Positions 21,903 to 29,860 of a DNA stretch of 32,519 nt are shown piece after piece. The notes beneath the pieces were generated by a model. It searched no databases. It saw only the letters and a list, made by a program, of their open reading frames with translations, and was not told where the DNA came from. This stretch comes from JANXVV01 sp038230975 (lineage in GTDB: Bacteria; Planctomycetota; Phycisphaerae; Tepidisphaerales; Tepidisphaeraceae), in contig JBBRMF010000026.1 of assembly GCA_038230975.1 (NCBI GenBank), positions 1 through 32,519 on the forward strand. Direction: 5' to 3'. Positions within the stretch are counted from its first letter, which is position 1; each line of letters opens with the position of its first letter. A program made the translations under genes and the position numbers.

Positions 21903-23972
21903 GTGTCATCCAAGTCCACCGTCACTCCCGCCAACAACACCGCCAACGGCCCGGCGGAAGCGCGCGCGCTCAGCATTCCCGGGTTAGCCGATTTCCAAAC
22001 GAACGAAGTCGCCAAACTCGCCAACCGCAAACTTCTTCGTTGGATGTTTGCCTTCCTGCGCCCCGTGAAGATGCTCTGCTTCATCGCCTGCCTTTACCTG
22101 GCCGCCGCCATTGCCGCCGAAGTGCTCACGACACGTCAGATGGGCAATGCGATTGACCACATTAAAGATCTGAATATCCGCAGCACCGGCACCCAAAGTT
22201 TCTGGGCCTGGTTTCGCGGCGGTGAGGGTCGAGCATTTCATCTGCATCATCTCTGGGATATTCTGCTCGGCCATGATCCGGGCGCGCCGCTTCGCGATGT
22301 GATTCTGCTTCTCGTTGTATTGATGACTGGTTTGCTCGCGCTTCGCTACCTTCGCGAAGTAGTGAACATCAAGCTCAGCATGACGATCGTCTACTACATT
22401 CGCTCGGCGGTTTACGACAAACTCCAGCGGGTTGGTTTCGGTTTTCACGATGTGCTTTCCTCCGGCCAACTCATCAATCGCGCGCTGACCGATCTGCAGA
22501 ACGTGCGCGTTTTCGTGCAGACTGCCGTGCTGACGACGTTGGAAATCGCGCTCGTCGTGGGTGGCTATATGCTGCTGCTGGCCACCCGCAGCCCGTGGGT
22601 GGCGTTGGTATCCCTCGTGCCTTTGCCGTTCTGGACGATCTACATTCTCCATTTCGGCAAAAGCGTCCAAGTCGCCAGCAAAGCCGTGATGGAGGCCGAG
22701 GATAAAAACGTCAACCTCATCACCGAAAACATCGCCGGGGTGCATGTGGTTAAAGCGTTCGCGACGCAGGATCATGAGATCGGTCGTTACAATAAACATT
22801 GCGATAGTTATTTTGATCGGGTGATTTCGCGCATCCGAATGTACGCGGCTTTCACGCCGGTTATCCGCGCGATCGCGACGGCATCACATCTGTCCCTGTT
22901 TTTCTTCGTCAGCGTGCTGGTCATTCGCGGTACGCTCGGCCCGGGTGATTTCCTGATCCTTGGCGCGGCGATGGGTTCCATTCTCGGCCGGCTGCAACAG
23001 GTTTCGGTCATCAGCGAGCAATATCAAAATGCCATCGTCTCGGCCCGGCGTCTATACGAAGTGCTCCACGCCCCAGCCACCGTGCCGGAAAAACCGGGTG
23101 CGCAACCGCTGCCGAAAGGCCCCGGAGATGTGACATTCGAAAACGTTTCTTTTGGTTATGACCCGGCTAAACCGGTGCTGAAAGACATCAGCTTCCGCGT
23201 CAAAGGCGGCAGCGTCGTCGCGATCGTCGGGCCCACGGGTGCGGGCAAAACAACACTCGTCAATCTCGTCGCGCGATTCTACGATCCCCAACAAGGCTCC
23301 ATCCGCATCGACGGCATCGATCTTCGCGATCTCAACCTGTCCAGCCTCCGTAAACAAGTGGCGTTCGTCTTCCAGGAAACGTATCTGTTCAGCGATACCG
23401 TCGCGGCGAACATTGCCTACGGCCGGTCGCAATTACGCGGCCAAGAGATCGGTGAAATCGAAGCCGCATCGCGATTGGCGCAGGCGCACGAATTTATCGA
23501 GCAACTTCCCAAAGGCTACGACACCATGCTCGGTGAGCGCGGGGCCAGTCTCAGTGGTGGGCAACGGCAACGACTGGCCATTGCCCGCGCCATTTTGTTT
23601 GACCCGCGGGTGCTGGTTCTGGATGATGCAACCGCTGCGGTCGATCCTGAAACCGAAGAGATGATTCGCCGAGGAATGAATTTCGTGATGCACGATCGCA
23701 CGACGTTTCTCATCGCCCATCGCATCAGCACGGTGAAGCGGGCCGATGTCGTGGTCGTGTTGGAAGAAGGCCGGGTGACGCAGATCGGCACGCATCAGCA
23801 GTTGATGAATGAGGACGGCCATTACCGCCAGATTGCCGAAGCACAATTATATGGCGATGAAGTCGTGCGAGGGGCCGACGATCCCTCGCACATGCGTCGC
23901 GTGCAGGATGACCGCCGAGTCAGTGCCACTGCCGCCGCCGTCCGAGACCAGCAACGAACCGAAGAAGGATAG
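21903..23972 (+). CDS. ABC exporter half-transporter, degenerate-site subunit
   Basis: A 689-residue ABC transporter with a fused membrane and nucleotide-binding domain (type IV exporter, MsbA/BmrCD-like). The membrane region is about residues 50-365, with helices such as MLCFIACLYLAAAIAA and ALVVGGYMLLLA. The NBD has Walker A GPTGAGKTT at 443-451, Q-loop Gln491, signature LSGGQ at 550-554, Walker B VLVLDD at 570-575 and H-loop His606. The catalytic Glu after Walker B is Asp575, the substitution seen in the degenerate half of heterodimeric exporters. It starts with GTG at 21903. The next gene supplies the complementary half. The substrate is unknown; lipids or drugs are usual for the family. 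Confidence 0.9.
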   Translation: MSSKSTVTPANNTANGPAEARALSIPGLADFQTNEVAKLANRKLLRWMFAFLRPVKMLCFIACLYLAAAIAAEVLTTRQMGNAIDHIKDLNIRSTGTQSFWAWFRGGEGRAFHLHHLWDILLGHDPGAPLRDVILLLVVLMTGLLALRYLREVVNIKLSMTIVYYIRSAVYDKLQRVGFGFHDVLSSGQLINRALTDLQNVRVFVQTAVLTTLEIALVVGGYMLLLATRSPWVALVSLVPLPFWTIYILHFGKSVQVASKAVMEAEDKNVNLITENIAGVHVVKAFATQDHEIGRYNKHCDSYFDRVISRIRMYAAFTPVIRAIATASHLSLFFFVSVLVIRGTLGPGDFLILGAAMGSILGRLQQVSVISEQYQNAIVSARRLYEVLHAPATVPEKPGAQPLPKGPGDVTFENVSFGYDPAKPVLKDISFRVKGGSVVAIVGPTGAGKTTLVNLVARFYDPQQGSIRIDGIDLRDLNLSSLRKQVAFVFQETYLFSDTVAANIAYGRSQLRGQEIGEIEAASRLAQAHEFIEQLPKGYDTMLGERGASLSGGQRQRLAIARAILFDPRVLVLDDATAAVDPETEEMIRRGMNFVMHDRTTFLIAHRISTVKRADVVVVLEEGRVTQIGTHQQLMNEDGHYRQIAEAQLYGDEVVRGADDPSHMRRVQDDRRVSATAAAVRDQQRTEEG

Positions 23973-24007
23973 CTCCCCTCCCCCCCTGTACTCAGGGGGG
24001 AGGGGAG
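23973..24007. repeat. G/C-rich hairpin CTCCCCTCCCCCC (R7) between the exporter genes
   Basis: CTCCCCTCCCCCC and GGGGGGAGGGGAG pair around TGTACTCA. Its right arm supplies a GGGGAG sequence 10-15 bases before the next ATG and may serve as its ribosome-binding site. A related copy is at 31015-31046. Confidence 0.8.
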
Positions 24008-24016
24008 CAGAGCAAT

Positions 24017-25879
24017 ATGTTTTTCAAGGCGTTCAAATCTCGATCCAGACAAGCCCGCGCCGATCGACTGGCCAGCCTCCAGTCCGATGATGAAGAGGTT
24101 CATTACAAGCCGATCGAATGGCCGCTGGTCAAACGTCTGCTGCAGTTACTCTATCCCTTCCGCAGGCAATATGCGTTTGGTTTGAGCCTCGGCGTGCTGA
24201 TGGTCGTGCTCGAAATGATGTCCCCGCAATACATGCGACACATCATCGATTACGTCAATGATTACCGCTCCACCGGCGGTGGAAATGATCGCGCCGCCAT
24301 CGGCCATGTCGGTCTGGTCGTGCTGTTCTGGGCGGCCACGCTCGGGGCCGGTTTGATCGTTCAACGATACAACATTCTACTGATGACCCGCGCTGGTGAA
24401 ACTGTGCAGTTCCAACTCCGCAAACGCATGTTCGCCCATCTGCAAAGTCTATCGATGACCTATTACGATCGAACCAAACTCGGCCGCATCATCAGCCATT
24501 GCACGAGCGATATCAGCAGCCTGCGCGAAGTAAACGTCTGGGGATTTCAACAGGTTATCGCGAACTTTCTCATCCCCATGCTGGTTGCCGCCATCATGCT
24601 TTGTCTCACTGACTGGCGACTATTCCTGTCGGTCGTCTGGCTCGGCCCGGTATTGTATTGGGTCAACAACAGTTACCGCCTGAAAATCGGATTGATGTGG
24701 CAGGGAATCCGCGAACATTTCACGCGCGTCAGCACGAACCTCGCCGAAAATATCACCGGCATGCGCGTCGTCGCCGCGTTCGATCGGCAGAGCGCCAATC
24801 TTACAACCTTCAACAACCTTCAAAACACCAACACACTCAACAACATCGAAGCCGGCCGCGTGAACGGCGTCTTTCAGCCACTGCTCGAGCTGATCCGATT
24901 TATCGGCAAGATCATTATCCTCACCTTCGGGGCATACCTGATTGTTCGCGGTCGAATCGCACAAGTCGGTGGAGTCGTCGCCGCATATCTCTACTGGGAT
25001 TGGTTCATGAATCCCATCATCAACTTTGGAAACTTTTCCAACCAGATGATGATGGCCATGGCCGGCGCCGAGCGAATCTTCGCACTGCTGGATCGCGAAC
25101 CGGAAGTATTTGATCTGCCCGATGCCCGCCCTCTACCGCACATTGAAGGAACCGTTATTTTCGATCACGTCACCTTCGGTTACGTCGCCGATCGTCCCGT
25201 GCTGCATGACATCTGTTTTGAAGCAAAGCCCGGCCAGACGATCGCGCTCGTCGGTGCCACCGGCAGCGGTAAGAGCAGCATCATCTCGCTGATCGCGCGG
25301 TTTTATCAGCCGCAACAGGGCCGTGTGCTGGTGGATGGGCACGATATTCGCCATGTCGTCGGCAAGACGCTCAATCTGCAAACCGGCCTGGTACTGCAGG
25401 TGAATTATCTTTTCAGCGGCACCGTGATGGAGAACATTCGCTACGCCAAGGAAGGCTGCACAGAACAAGACGTCCTGGCCGCCGCCAGCGCGATCGGTTC
25501 TTATGATGCTATCATCGCATTGAAGGATGGTTTCCAAACGGAGGTCGGTGAACGAGGCGGCAGCATGTCGCTCGGGCAAAGGCAGTTGATCTGTTTCACC
25601 CGCGCTTTCCTGGCCAACCCACGCATCTTCATGCTCGATGAGGCCACCAGCGCCGTCGACACTGCCACCGAACAACTCGTGCAGCAGTCGCTGGAGAAGT
25701 TGCTTACCGGTCGCACGACGTTTATCGTCGCCCATCGATTAAGCACCATCCTGAAAGCAGATTGCATACTGGTCATCGATGCCGGCCATATCATCGAGCG
25801 TGGAACGCATCGCGAACTGTTGACCGCCGGTGGGAAATACGCGCATCTTTACGAGCAGTTCGTACAACACAGCGAATAG
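24017..25879 (+). CDS. ABC exporter half-transporter, canonical-ATPase subunit
   Basis: A 620-residue partner of the preceding gene. The membrane domain spans about residues 45-345, with FGLSLGVLMVVLEMM as an early helix. The NBD has Walker A GATGSGKSS at 413-421, Gln461 in the Q-loop, Walker B IFMLDE at 537-542 with catalytic Glu542, and His573. The signature reads MSLGQ (517-521) instead of LSGGQ. In a heterodimer this signature faces the Walker site of the other subunit, which has Asp for Glu, so one composite site is degenerate in both halves and the other (Glu542 with LSGGQ) is intact. That complementarity strongly suggests an obligate heterodimer. The genes are 44 bases apart and in the same direction. 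Confidence 0.92.
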   Translation: MFFKAFKSRSRQARADRLASLQSDDEEVHYKPIEWPLVKRLLQLLYPFRRQYAFGLSLGVLMVVLEMMSPQYMRHIIDYVNDYRSTGGGNDRAAIGHVGLVVLFWAATLGAGLIVQRYNILLMTRAGETVQFQLRKRMFAHLQSLSMTYYDRTKLGRIISHCTSDISSLREVNVWGFQQVIANFLIPMLVAAIMLCLTDWRLFLSVVWLGPVLYWVNNSYRLKIGLMWQGIREHFTRVSTNLAENITGMRVVAAFDRQSANLTTFNNLQNTNTLNNIEAGRVNGVFQPLLELIRFIGKIIILTFGAYLIVRGRIAQVGGVVAAYLYWDWFMNPIINFGNFSNQMMMAMAGAERIFALLDREPEVFDLPDARPLPHIEGTVIFDHVTFGYVADRPVLHDICFEAKPGQTIALVGATGSGKSSIISLIARFYQPQQGRVLVDGHDIRHVVGKTLNLQTGLVLQVNYLFSGTVMENIRYAKEGCTEQDVLAAASAIGSYDAIIALKDGFQTEVGERGGSMSLGQRQLICFTRAFLANPRIFMLDEATSAVDTATEQLVQQSLEKLLTGRTTFIVAHRLSTILKADCILVIDAGHIIERGTHRELLTAGGKYAHLYEQFVQHSE

Positions 25880-25890
25880 AATGCACTTTT

Positions 25891-26670
25891 ATGATCGTGA
25901 TGAACGAGCCGGACTATATTGTTGAATCGATCCCGAATGTGGTTCATTCGGCTAAGCCGCAAGCGACGCAAAATCCTTGGCTCGCGATGATTGTCCCGTT
26001 CGTTCTTTCAACTTCGATAGGGGTTCTCTGTTACCGGGCGGCTGGGGTTTCACTGGGTTTATTCCTGGGGGGGTTGTTGCTGAATCTCTTGATCGCAGGG
26101 CCGATCGTTGCCGCTGAAACAACCTGGCTGGGAAGGTTTCTGGCGATGGCGGGGATCGTTCATGGCGTCGCGGGGGTTTGGTTCTACGCGGTGATTCACG
26201 CGGACTTTGACCTTGGAATCTGGGCCGTCAGCTACCTGACTCTGGCCTGCACAGTAGTCGCCGTCGGCACATTCGCCACGCTGCTCAACGCCTTTGGATT
26301 TGGCCCGATCGGCAGCGGGGGGGTTACCGCTTTTCTGACGATCGCCTGGCTCACCTGGCCGATTTGGCTTTCACCCGCACTGCACGGTGCAAGCGGCGCC
26401 ACGATCGCACGCTGGCTCGTGCCTGCCCATCCGGTCTTTGCCGTCAACAGCGTGCTTGGGCCGAAGATGGGATACTGGTCCGAGCAGGGGATCATCTACA
26501 ACTTTACCAACATCGGCGACGACATCGGGTATAGCCTGCCCGATGGAGTTTTGGCGTGCCTGGGCCTTCATCTGGGTTGGGCCGTGGTCTGTTTCGGAAT
26601 CATCTGGCTGATCGAACGGATTCGGCGGCCGCGTATAGCGGTTTTCAAGATGCCGCTGCGTTCTTCGTAG
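25891..26670 (+). CDS. Polytopic membrane protein, unknown
   Basis: A 259-residue product from the ATG at 25891, 11 bases after the ABC gene stop. An upstream frame overlapping the ABC gene has no merit. About six hydrophobic helices are present, for example WLAMIVPFVLSTSIGVLCY, GLFLGGLLLNLLIAG and GWAVVCFGIIWLIERI. An extracytoplasmic-looking loop holds GATIARWLVPAHPVFAVNSVLGPKMGYWSEQGIIYNFTNIGDDIGYSLP. I do not recognise the family. Its position makes it a possible accessory of the exporter, but there is no direct evidence. The stop TAG is also the start of a repeat. Confidence 0.6.
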   Translation: MIVMNEPDYIVESIPNVVHSAKPQATQNPWLAMIVPFVLSTSIGVLCYRAAGVSLGLFLGGLLLNLLIAGPIVAAETTWLGRFLAMAGIVHGVAGVWFYAVIHADFDLGIWAVSYLTLACTVVAVGTFATLLNAFGFGPIGSGGVTAFLTIAWLTWPIWLSPALHGASGATIARWLVPAHPVFAVNSVLGPKMGYWSEQGIIYNFTNIGDDIGYSLPDGVLACLGLHLGWAVVCFGIIWLIERIRRPRIAVFKMPLRSS

Positions 26671-26695
26671 GGTCCGCTTTAGCGGACGGAATCGT
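26668..26695 (+). repeat. Hairpin repeat GTCCGC-TTTA-GCGGAC (R4), copy 2
   Basis: Identical to 10015-10042 over 28 bases and, like it, beginning with the TAG stop codon of the upstream gene. Confidence 0.85.
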
Positions 26696-26786
26696 TTCTG
26701 ACGGCGAAACATCCTACGAAAGACAAGATCAATTCCACCACACCAAACTGAAAAGCGCTCTGGCGCATCGTCACATTTAAGATTAA

Positions 26787-26874
26787 GGGTGCCACAGGTC
26801 GCGGTACCCCGAGACCTGTGCGTGTCGGCGTTCCGAAGCCACAGGTCTCGGAGTACCGCGACCTGTGGCACCCC
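26787..26874. repeat. Inverted pair of ACAGGTC palindromes (R1)
   Basis: Starts GGGTGCCACAGGTCGCGGTA and ends with its inverse, CCGCGACCTGTGGCACCCC, around CGTGTCGGCGTTCCGAAGC. The same design occurs at 28007-28096 and one arm occurs at 129-172. Just upstream, at about 26737-26758, lies ACCAAACTGAAAAGCGCTCT, a relative of the terminal repeat of the 27984-28134 element. The rest of the 270-base gap between genes at 26671 and 26941 holds nothing else recognised. Confidence 0.85.
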
Positions 26875-26941
26875 AATTCGACGTTATCCTGAATCCTATT
26901 CGTGACAAAGCAGTAGATCCGGAAGAAATTAGCACATGACG

Positions 26942-27139
26942 TCAGTCGTTAGGGAGAGTCTTCGCACGATGTTCCGATCTTGGCATCACCGCCGATCGAT
27001 GCACTTTTACATCGACCAACACAATCGCCCCCAACGACAGCAATCCCATCAGCACATACGCCAATATTCTTTTCCACGTCGGCCAAGGCGCGCGCTCAAT
27101 CTTATCTGCCGGCGCAATTCCCGCAGCTTTTTTCCTCAA
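26942..27139 (-). CDS. Small membrane protein translationally coupled to the upstream lipoprotein gene
   Basis: A 65-residue frame starting at TTG 27139, which overlaps the previous stop as TTGA. The previous gene's last codons provide AAGGGGAAG just upstream. It contains one strong transmembrane helix, WKRILAYVLMGLLSLGAIVLVDV, with a basic N-terminal tail and a basic C-terminal tail. There is no recognised family. The coupling and the clean helix support a real gene, while the TTG start keeps confidence moderate. A longer frame from 27232 lies inside the upstream gene and is not preferred. Confidence 0.5.
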   Translation of the reverse strand: MRKKAAGIAPADKIERAPWPTWKRILAYVLMGLLSLGAIVLVDVKVHRSAVMPRSEHRAKTLPND

Positions 27140-27924
27140 GGCTTCCCCTTCAGCAACGGCACCAAAACCTCGCGCGAAAATGGAGTTGCCATCGGCCCGA
27201 TGTGATCCCCGAAATGACCCAGGCGTGCCCACGCGGGGTCATACGGAATCTGCACGAGCTTCGCGTACTCTGTGGCGTCGGCGGTTTTGGGTGCGATGAA
27301 CCCGCTGTACCCCGCGGCCACACCGTAAACACCGTCGATCGTTCCGAAGACTTTCGTGCCCGCGTTCAGGATGACACTGTCGCCGACACTGTAAAACACG
27401 TAGGCCTTGTCGCTCACATGCGAAAGCGCGCGGCTCAGGTCATAGTCTTGCGAGAGCGCCGGCGCGATGAATAGAACTCGCCGCACTTTCACATCTGGCG
27501 GGAGATCTTCCAAGGCCCACGCAGCCAACCCCGCGCCGCCACTATGGCTCGTCAGAATCAACGTACTACGGGGATCGGCGTGAAATTTCTCGGTCAGCTT
27601 CGCCGCAATTTTCATCGCGTGTTTCTTGTTTCGACCGATCGCCTGCAGCGCCGGCACACCGGGATCGTGTTCCGTCCAATCGTAAATCTCAATCTCCGCA
27701 TCGAGCTGCCCGACCTTAAACCCCCGTACCAGCGTGTGATCGACGACCGATTCCCCCGATACGCCCGGCAGATGAAGCAGATAGGCTCGTGGAGGCAGAC
27801 TCGCCGCAGGAATCGAAACCGCGTTCATCTGCGGTGTAGGAGTCGGCGGCCCCGCGCGCTGGCAACCAATCACCAGCGCAATCAAAAGGCACGGGAAAAA
27901 AAGATGACGTCGTAAATGAAACAC
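27136..27924 (-). CDS. Lipoprotein with alpha/beta hydrolase-like fold
   Basis: From GTG 27924 the product has 262 residues. The signal segment (FFPCLLIALVIGC) ends in lipobox VIGC, so it is probably anchored. A core like serine hydrolases follows: RAYLLHLPGVSGES, VEIYDWTE-like EIEIYDWTEHD, then ILTSHSGGAGLAAWAL with the nucleophile Ser in SHSGG, and late VGDSVI and HFGDHIGPM regions that could supply the acid and His. The reaction is unknown. A TTG at 27954 would extend it ten residues through a perfect hairpin (27922-27950), and neither start has a clear ribosome-binding site. The gene overlaps the small membrane protein downstream. Confidence 0.7.
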   Translation of the reverse strand: MFHLRRHLFFPCLLIALVIGCQRAGPPTPTPQMNAVSIPAASLPPRAYLLHLPGVSGESVVDHTLVRGFKVGQLDAEIEIYDWTEHDPGVPALQAIGRNKKHAMKIAAKLTEKFHADPRSTLILTSHSGGAGLAAWALEDLPPDVKVRRVLFIAPALSQDYDLSRALSHVSDKAYVFYSVGDSVILNAGTKVFGTIDGVYGVAAGYSGFIAPKTADATEYAKLVQIPYDPAWARLGHFGDHIGPMATPFSREVLVPLLKGKP

Positions 27925-27950
27925 GCCGTCACGATAACCGTGACGGCGTG
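27922..27950. repeat. Perfect hairpin CACGCCGTCACG / CGTGACGGCGTG at the start of the lipoprotein gene
   Basis: A 12-bp stem with a 5-base loop (ATAAC). On the lipoprotein transcript it includes or directly precedes the GTG start. It could hide the start codon, or end transcription coming from the other side. No poly-T run follows. Confidence 0.7.
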
Positions 27951-27983
27951 GCAATCAAGACCAAAATATACCCCGGGCAAAAC

Positions 27984-28134
27984 CTAGAGCGTTTTTCAAC
28001 TTGGTCGGGTGCCACGGGTCGCGGTACTCCGAGACCCGTGCGTGTCATTCACCGAAAAAAGCACAGGTCTGCGAGTACGCCGACCTGCGGCACCCCGACA
28101 CCTAAGCGACCTACCAAGCTGAAAAGTGCTCTAG
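27984..28134. repeat. Nested palindrome element with 22-base terminal inverted repeats
   Basis: The outer ends CTAGAGCGTTTTTCAACTTG(GT) and (AC)CAAGCTGAAAAGTGCTCTAG match inversely at 19 of 22 positions. Inside, at 28007-28096, is a full R1 palindrome pair. The right outer end supplies the TAG stop codon (28131-28133) of the prepilin-like gene. It looks like a small non-autonomous element carrying, or invaded by, an R1 unit. Confidence 0.75.
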
Positions 28135-28940
28135 AACCAGAAAAACGGGCCATTCACTTCATTGCGTCGCTTGATATCTGAAAGGCCTCGAAAGATGACG
28201 TGTCCGTCCATGAACAAGACATTCGCGCCTTCGGGCTTGCCGTTCGTGCCCATGTGACTCACTTGATGCTTGCTGACCCAGCCTCCGTTGACCCCTCCAA
28301 ACAAGGTTTTGAGCGGGTCATCCGAACTCGTATTGGCCGGCACCGCATCGGCGGCGAGCTCGGTTTCCGCGGCAGGTACGAGGCGAGGAGTTTTGCCGGT
28401 CAAATCGATTGGACGGGGCTGTAGAGGCGACATCCGGTCTTGATATGAGAGATGCACCAGTTGCATGGGATACCGGAATTGGGGCTTGGCCCCGGGATAG
28501 CCTCGGTCATTCAAAAACACATAGCCCAGCACCGCGTATCCGTACGGCCAGTTCCACAGCACGTCCGCATCCTGGTCCTGAAATTCCGGGCAATAGTACA
28601 TGCGACGAAGCCCGCCATTCAACACCATGAGATCGCGCGTTGAGTTGGTCATATCCCAAAGCCAGTTGTCGGGCGGCGTCGCCTTGCGATCCGTGCCGCA
28701 CGGCAAATACCCACGATTGTTGGCCGCGTAAACAAAGAACAACTGCCCCGCACTGCGCAGGTTGTTCATGCACTTGATCTTTACCGCGCTCCGACGCGCT
28801 TTGCTCAAGGCCGGCAACAGAATCGAAATCAGCAGCGCGATGATTCCAATGACGACGAGAAGCTCGACCAGCGTAAACCCGAAGCGCGTTGACTTGCGAG
28901 CTTTGCCACGGGAAGAGCGCGGATGAAATAGCTTAGCCAT
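28131..28940 (-). CDS. Prepilin-type protein with C-terminal DG-motif domain (copy 1)
   Basis: A 269-residue secreted pseudopilin-like protein. A basic leader ends in the prepilin peptidase site G-F at 21-22, followed by TLVELLVVIGIIALLISILL, the type IV pilin/type II secretion N-terminal helix. The C-terminal domain has a YYCPEF motif, LFGGVNGGW and a final SHMGTNGKPEGANVLFMDGHVIF segment, as in the large planctomycete family of prepilin-like proteins. Processing by a prepilin peptidase and insertion in the inner membrane or a pilus-like fibre are family-based inferences. GAGAGG lies a few bases before the ATG. A closely similar copy is the upstream gene. The stop codon belongs to a palindromic element. 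Confidence 0.88.
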   Translation of the reverse strand: MAKLFHPRSSRGKARKSTRFGFTLVELLVVIGIIALLISILLPALSKARRSAVKIKCMNNLRSAGQLFFVYAANNRGYLPCGTDRKATPPDNWLWDMTNSTRDLMVLNGGLRRMYYCPEFQDQDADVLWNWPYGYAVLGYVFLNDRGYPGAKPQFRYPMQLVHLSYQDRMSPLQPRPIDLTGKTPRLVPAAETELAADAVPANTSSDDPLKTLFGGVNGGWVSKHQVSHMGTNGKPEGANVLFMDGHVIFRGLSDIKRRNEVNGPFFWF

Positions 28941-29001
28941 AGTACCTCTCTTGTCAGAATCACGTCAGGCGAATGTCGGGCCGATGGAAATTCATCGGAT
29001 T

Positions 29002-29802
29002 TCAGAACCAGAAGTAAGGCCCGGAATCAGTGCGCCGGTGGATGTCACCGATAGCGCGGAAGATGACGTGTCCGTCCATGAACAGCACGTTGGCACCTTC
29101 GGGCTTGCCGTTCGTCCCCATGTGACTGACCTGGTGGGTGCCCTTGGTCCATCCACCGTTGACGCCACCGAATACAGTCTTATACGGATCCGTGGTACTG
29201 GCGTTCGCAGGAATTGCGTCGGCGGCAAGTTCGGTGTCGGCGGCCGGCAGAAGGCGCTCGGTTTTACCCGTTGGATCCTTCGTGCGTAATTGCAAAGGTG
29301 ATACCCGATCCTGATTGGCTAACAACACCAGCGTCTGCGGTTGAAAGTTATGCGGCTTCGCCCCTGGATAGCCGCGGTCAATCAAAAAGATATAACCAAG
29401 CACCGCAAAGTCCGGAGTGAAGTTCCAAAGCTCATTGGCATCCTGATCTGGAAACTCCGGGCAATAGAGCATTCGACGCAAGCCGCCGGTGGAAACAATT
29501 AGATCGCGGGTTTTAATGGGTATGTCCCAGATCCAACCCGATTGCGCGCCGATCTTAGGATCAACTCCGCAGGGTAAGAATCCTTTGTTTTGACTGGCGT
29601 ACACAAAGAACAACTGCCCGGCGCTGCGGAGATTGTTCATGCACTTTACCTTCATGGCGCTCTTGCGGCCTTTGCTTAGCGCGGGCAGCAGAATCGAAAT
29701 CAGCAGCGCGATGATTCCAATGACGACGAGCAATTCAACCAGTGTAAATCCACGCCGGCGCGTTTGACTGCGCGTTCGACTGCGAAAGAATATGGGGCTC
29801 AC
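29002..29802 (-). CDS. Prepilin-type protein with C-terminal DG-motif domain (copy 2)
   Basis: A 266-residue tandem paralogue of the downstream gene. The GTG start at 29802 is chosen because AGGAG lies 7 bases upstream and the product length then equals that of copy 1; a frame from 29892 overlaps the oxidoreductase. It has leader RRRG, cleavage before FTLVELLVVIGIIALLISIL, YCPEF, VFGGVNGGW, and the terminal SHMGTNGKPEGANVLFMDGHVIF region. DNA identity to copy 1 is high in the N-terminal helix and the C-terminal block and lower in the middle, so the middle probably evolves faster. It lies just after the Gfo/Idh/MocA gene on the same strand. Confidence 0.88.
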   Translation of the reverse strand: MSPIFFRSRTRSQTRRRGFTLVELLVVIGIIALLISILLPALSKGRKSAMKVKCMNNLRSAGQLFFVYASQNKGFLPCGVDPKIGAQSGWIWDIPIKTRDLIVSTGGLRRMLYCPEFPDQDANELWNFTPDFAVLGYIFLIDRGYPGAKPHNFQPQTLVLLANQDRVSPLQLRTKDPTGKTERLLPAADTELAADAIPANASTTDPYKTVFGGVNGGWTKGTHQVSHMGTNGKPEGANVLFMDGHVIFRAIGDIHRRTDSGPYFWF

Positions 29803-29860
29803 AAAAATCTCCTGGCAAATTAACTCTGCCATTAAAATAGCAAACGATGTCGGTCGCCCC

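Noticed and set aside
28007..28096. Possible CRISPR repeats because of repeated palindromes
   Set aside because: There are only inverted pairs, with no regular direct repeats, no spacers and no cas genes.
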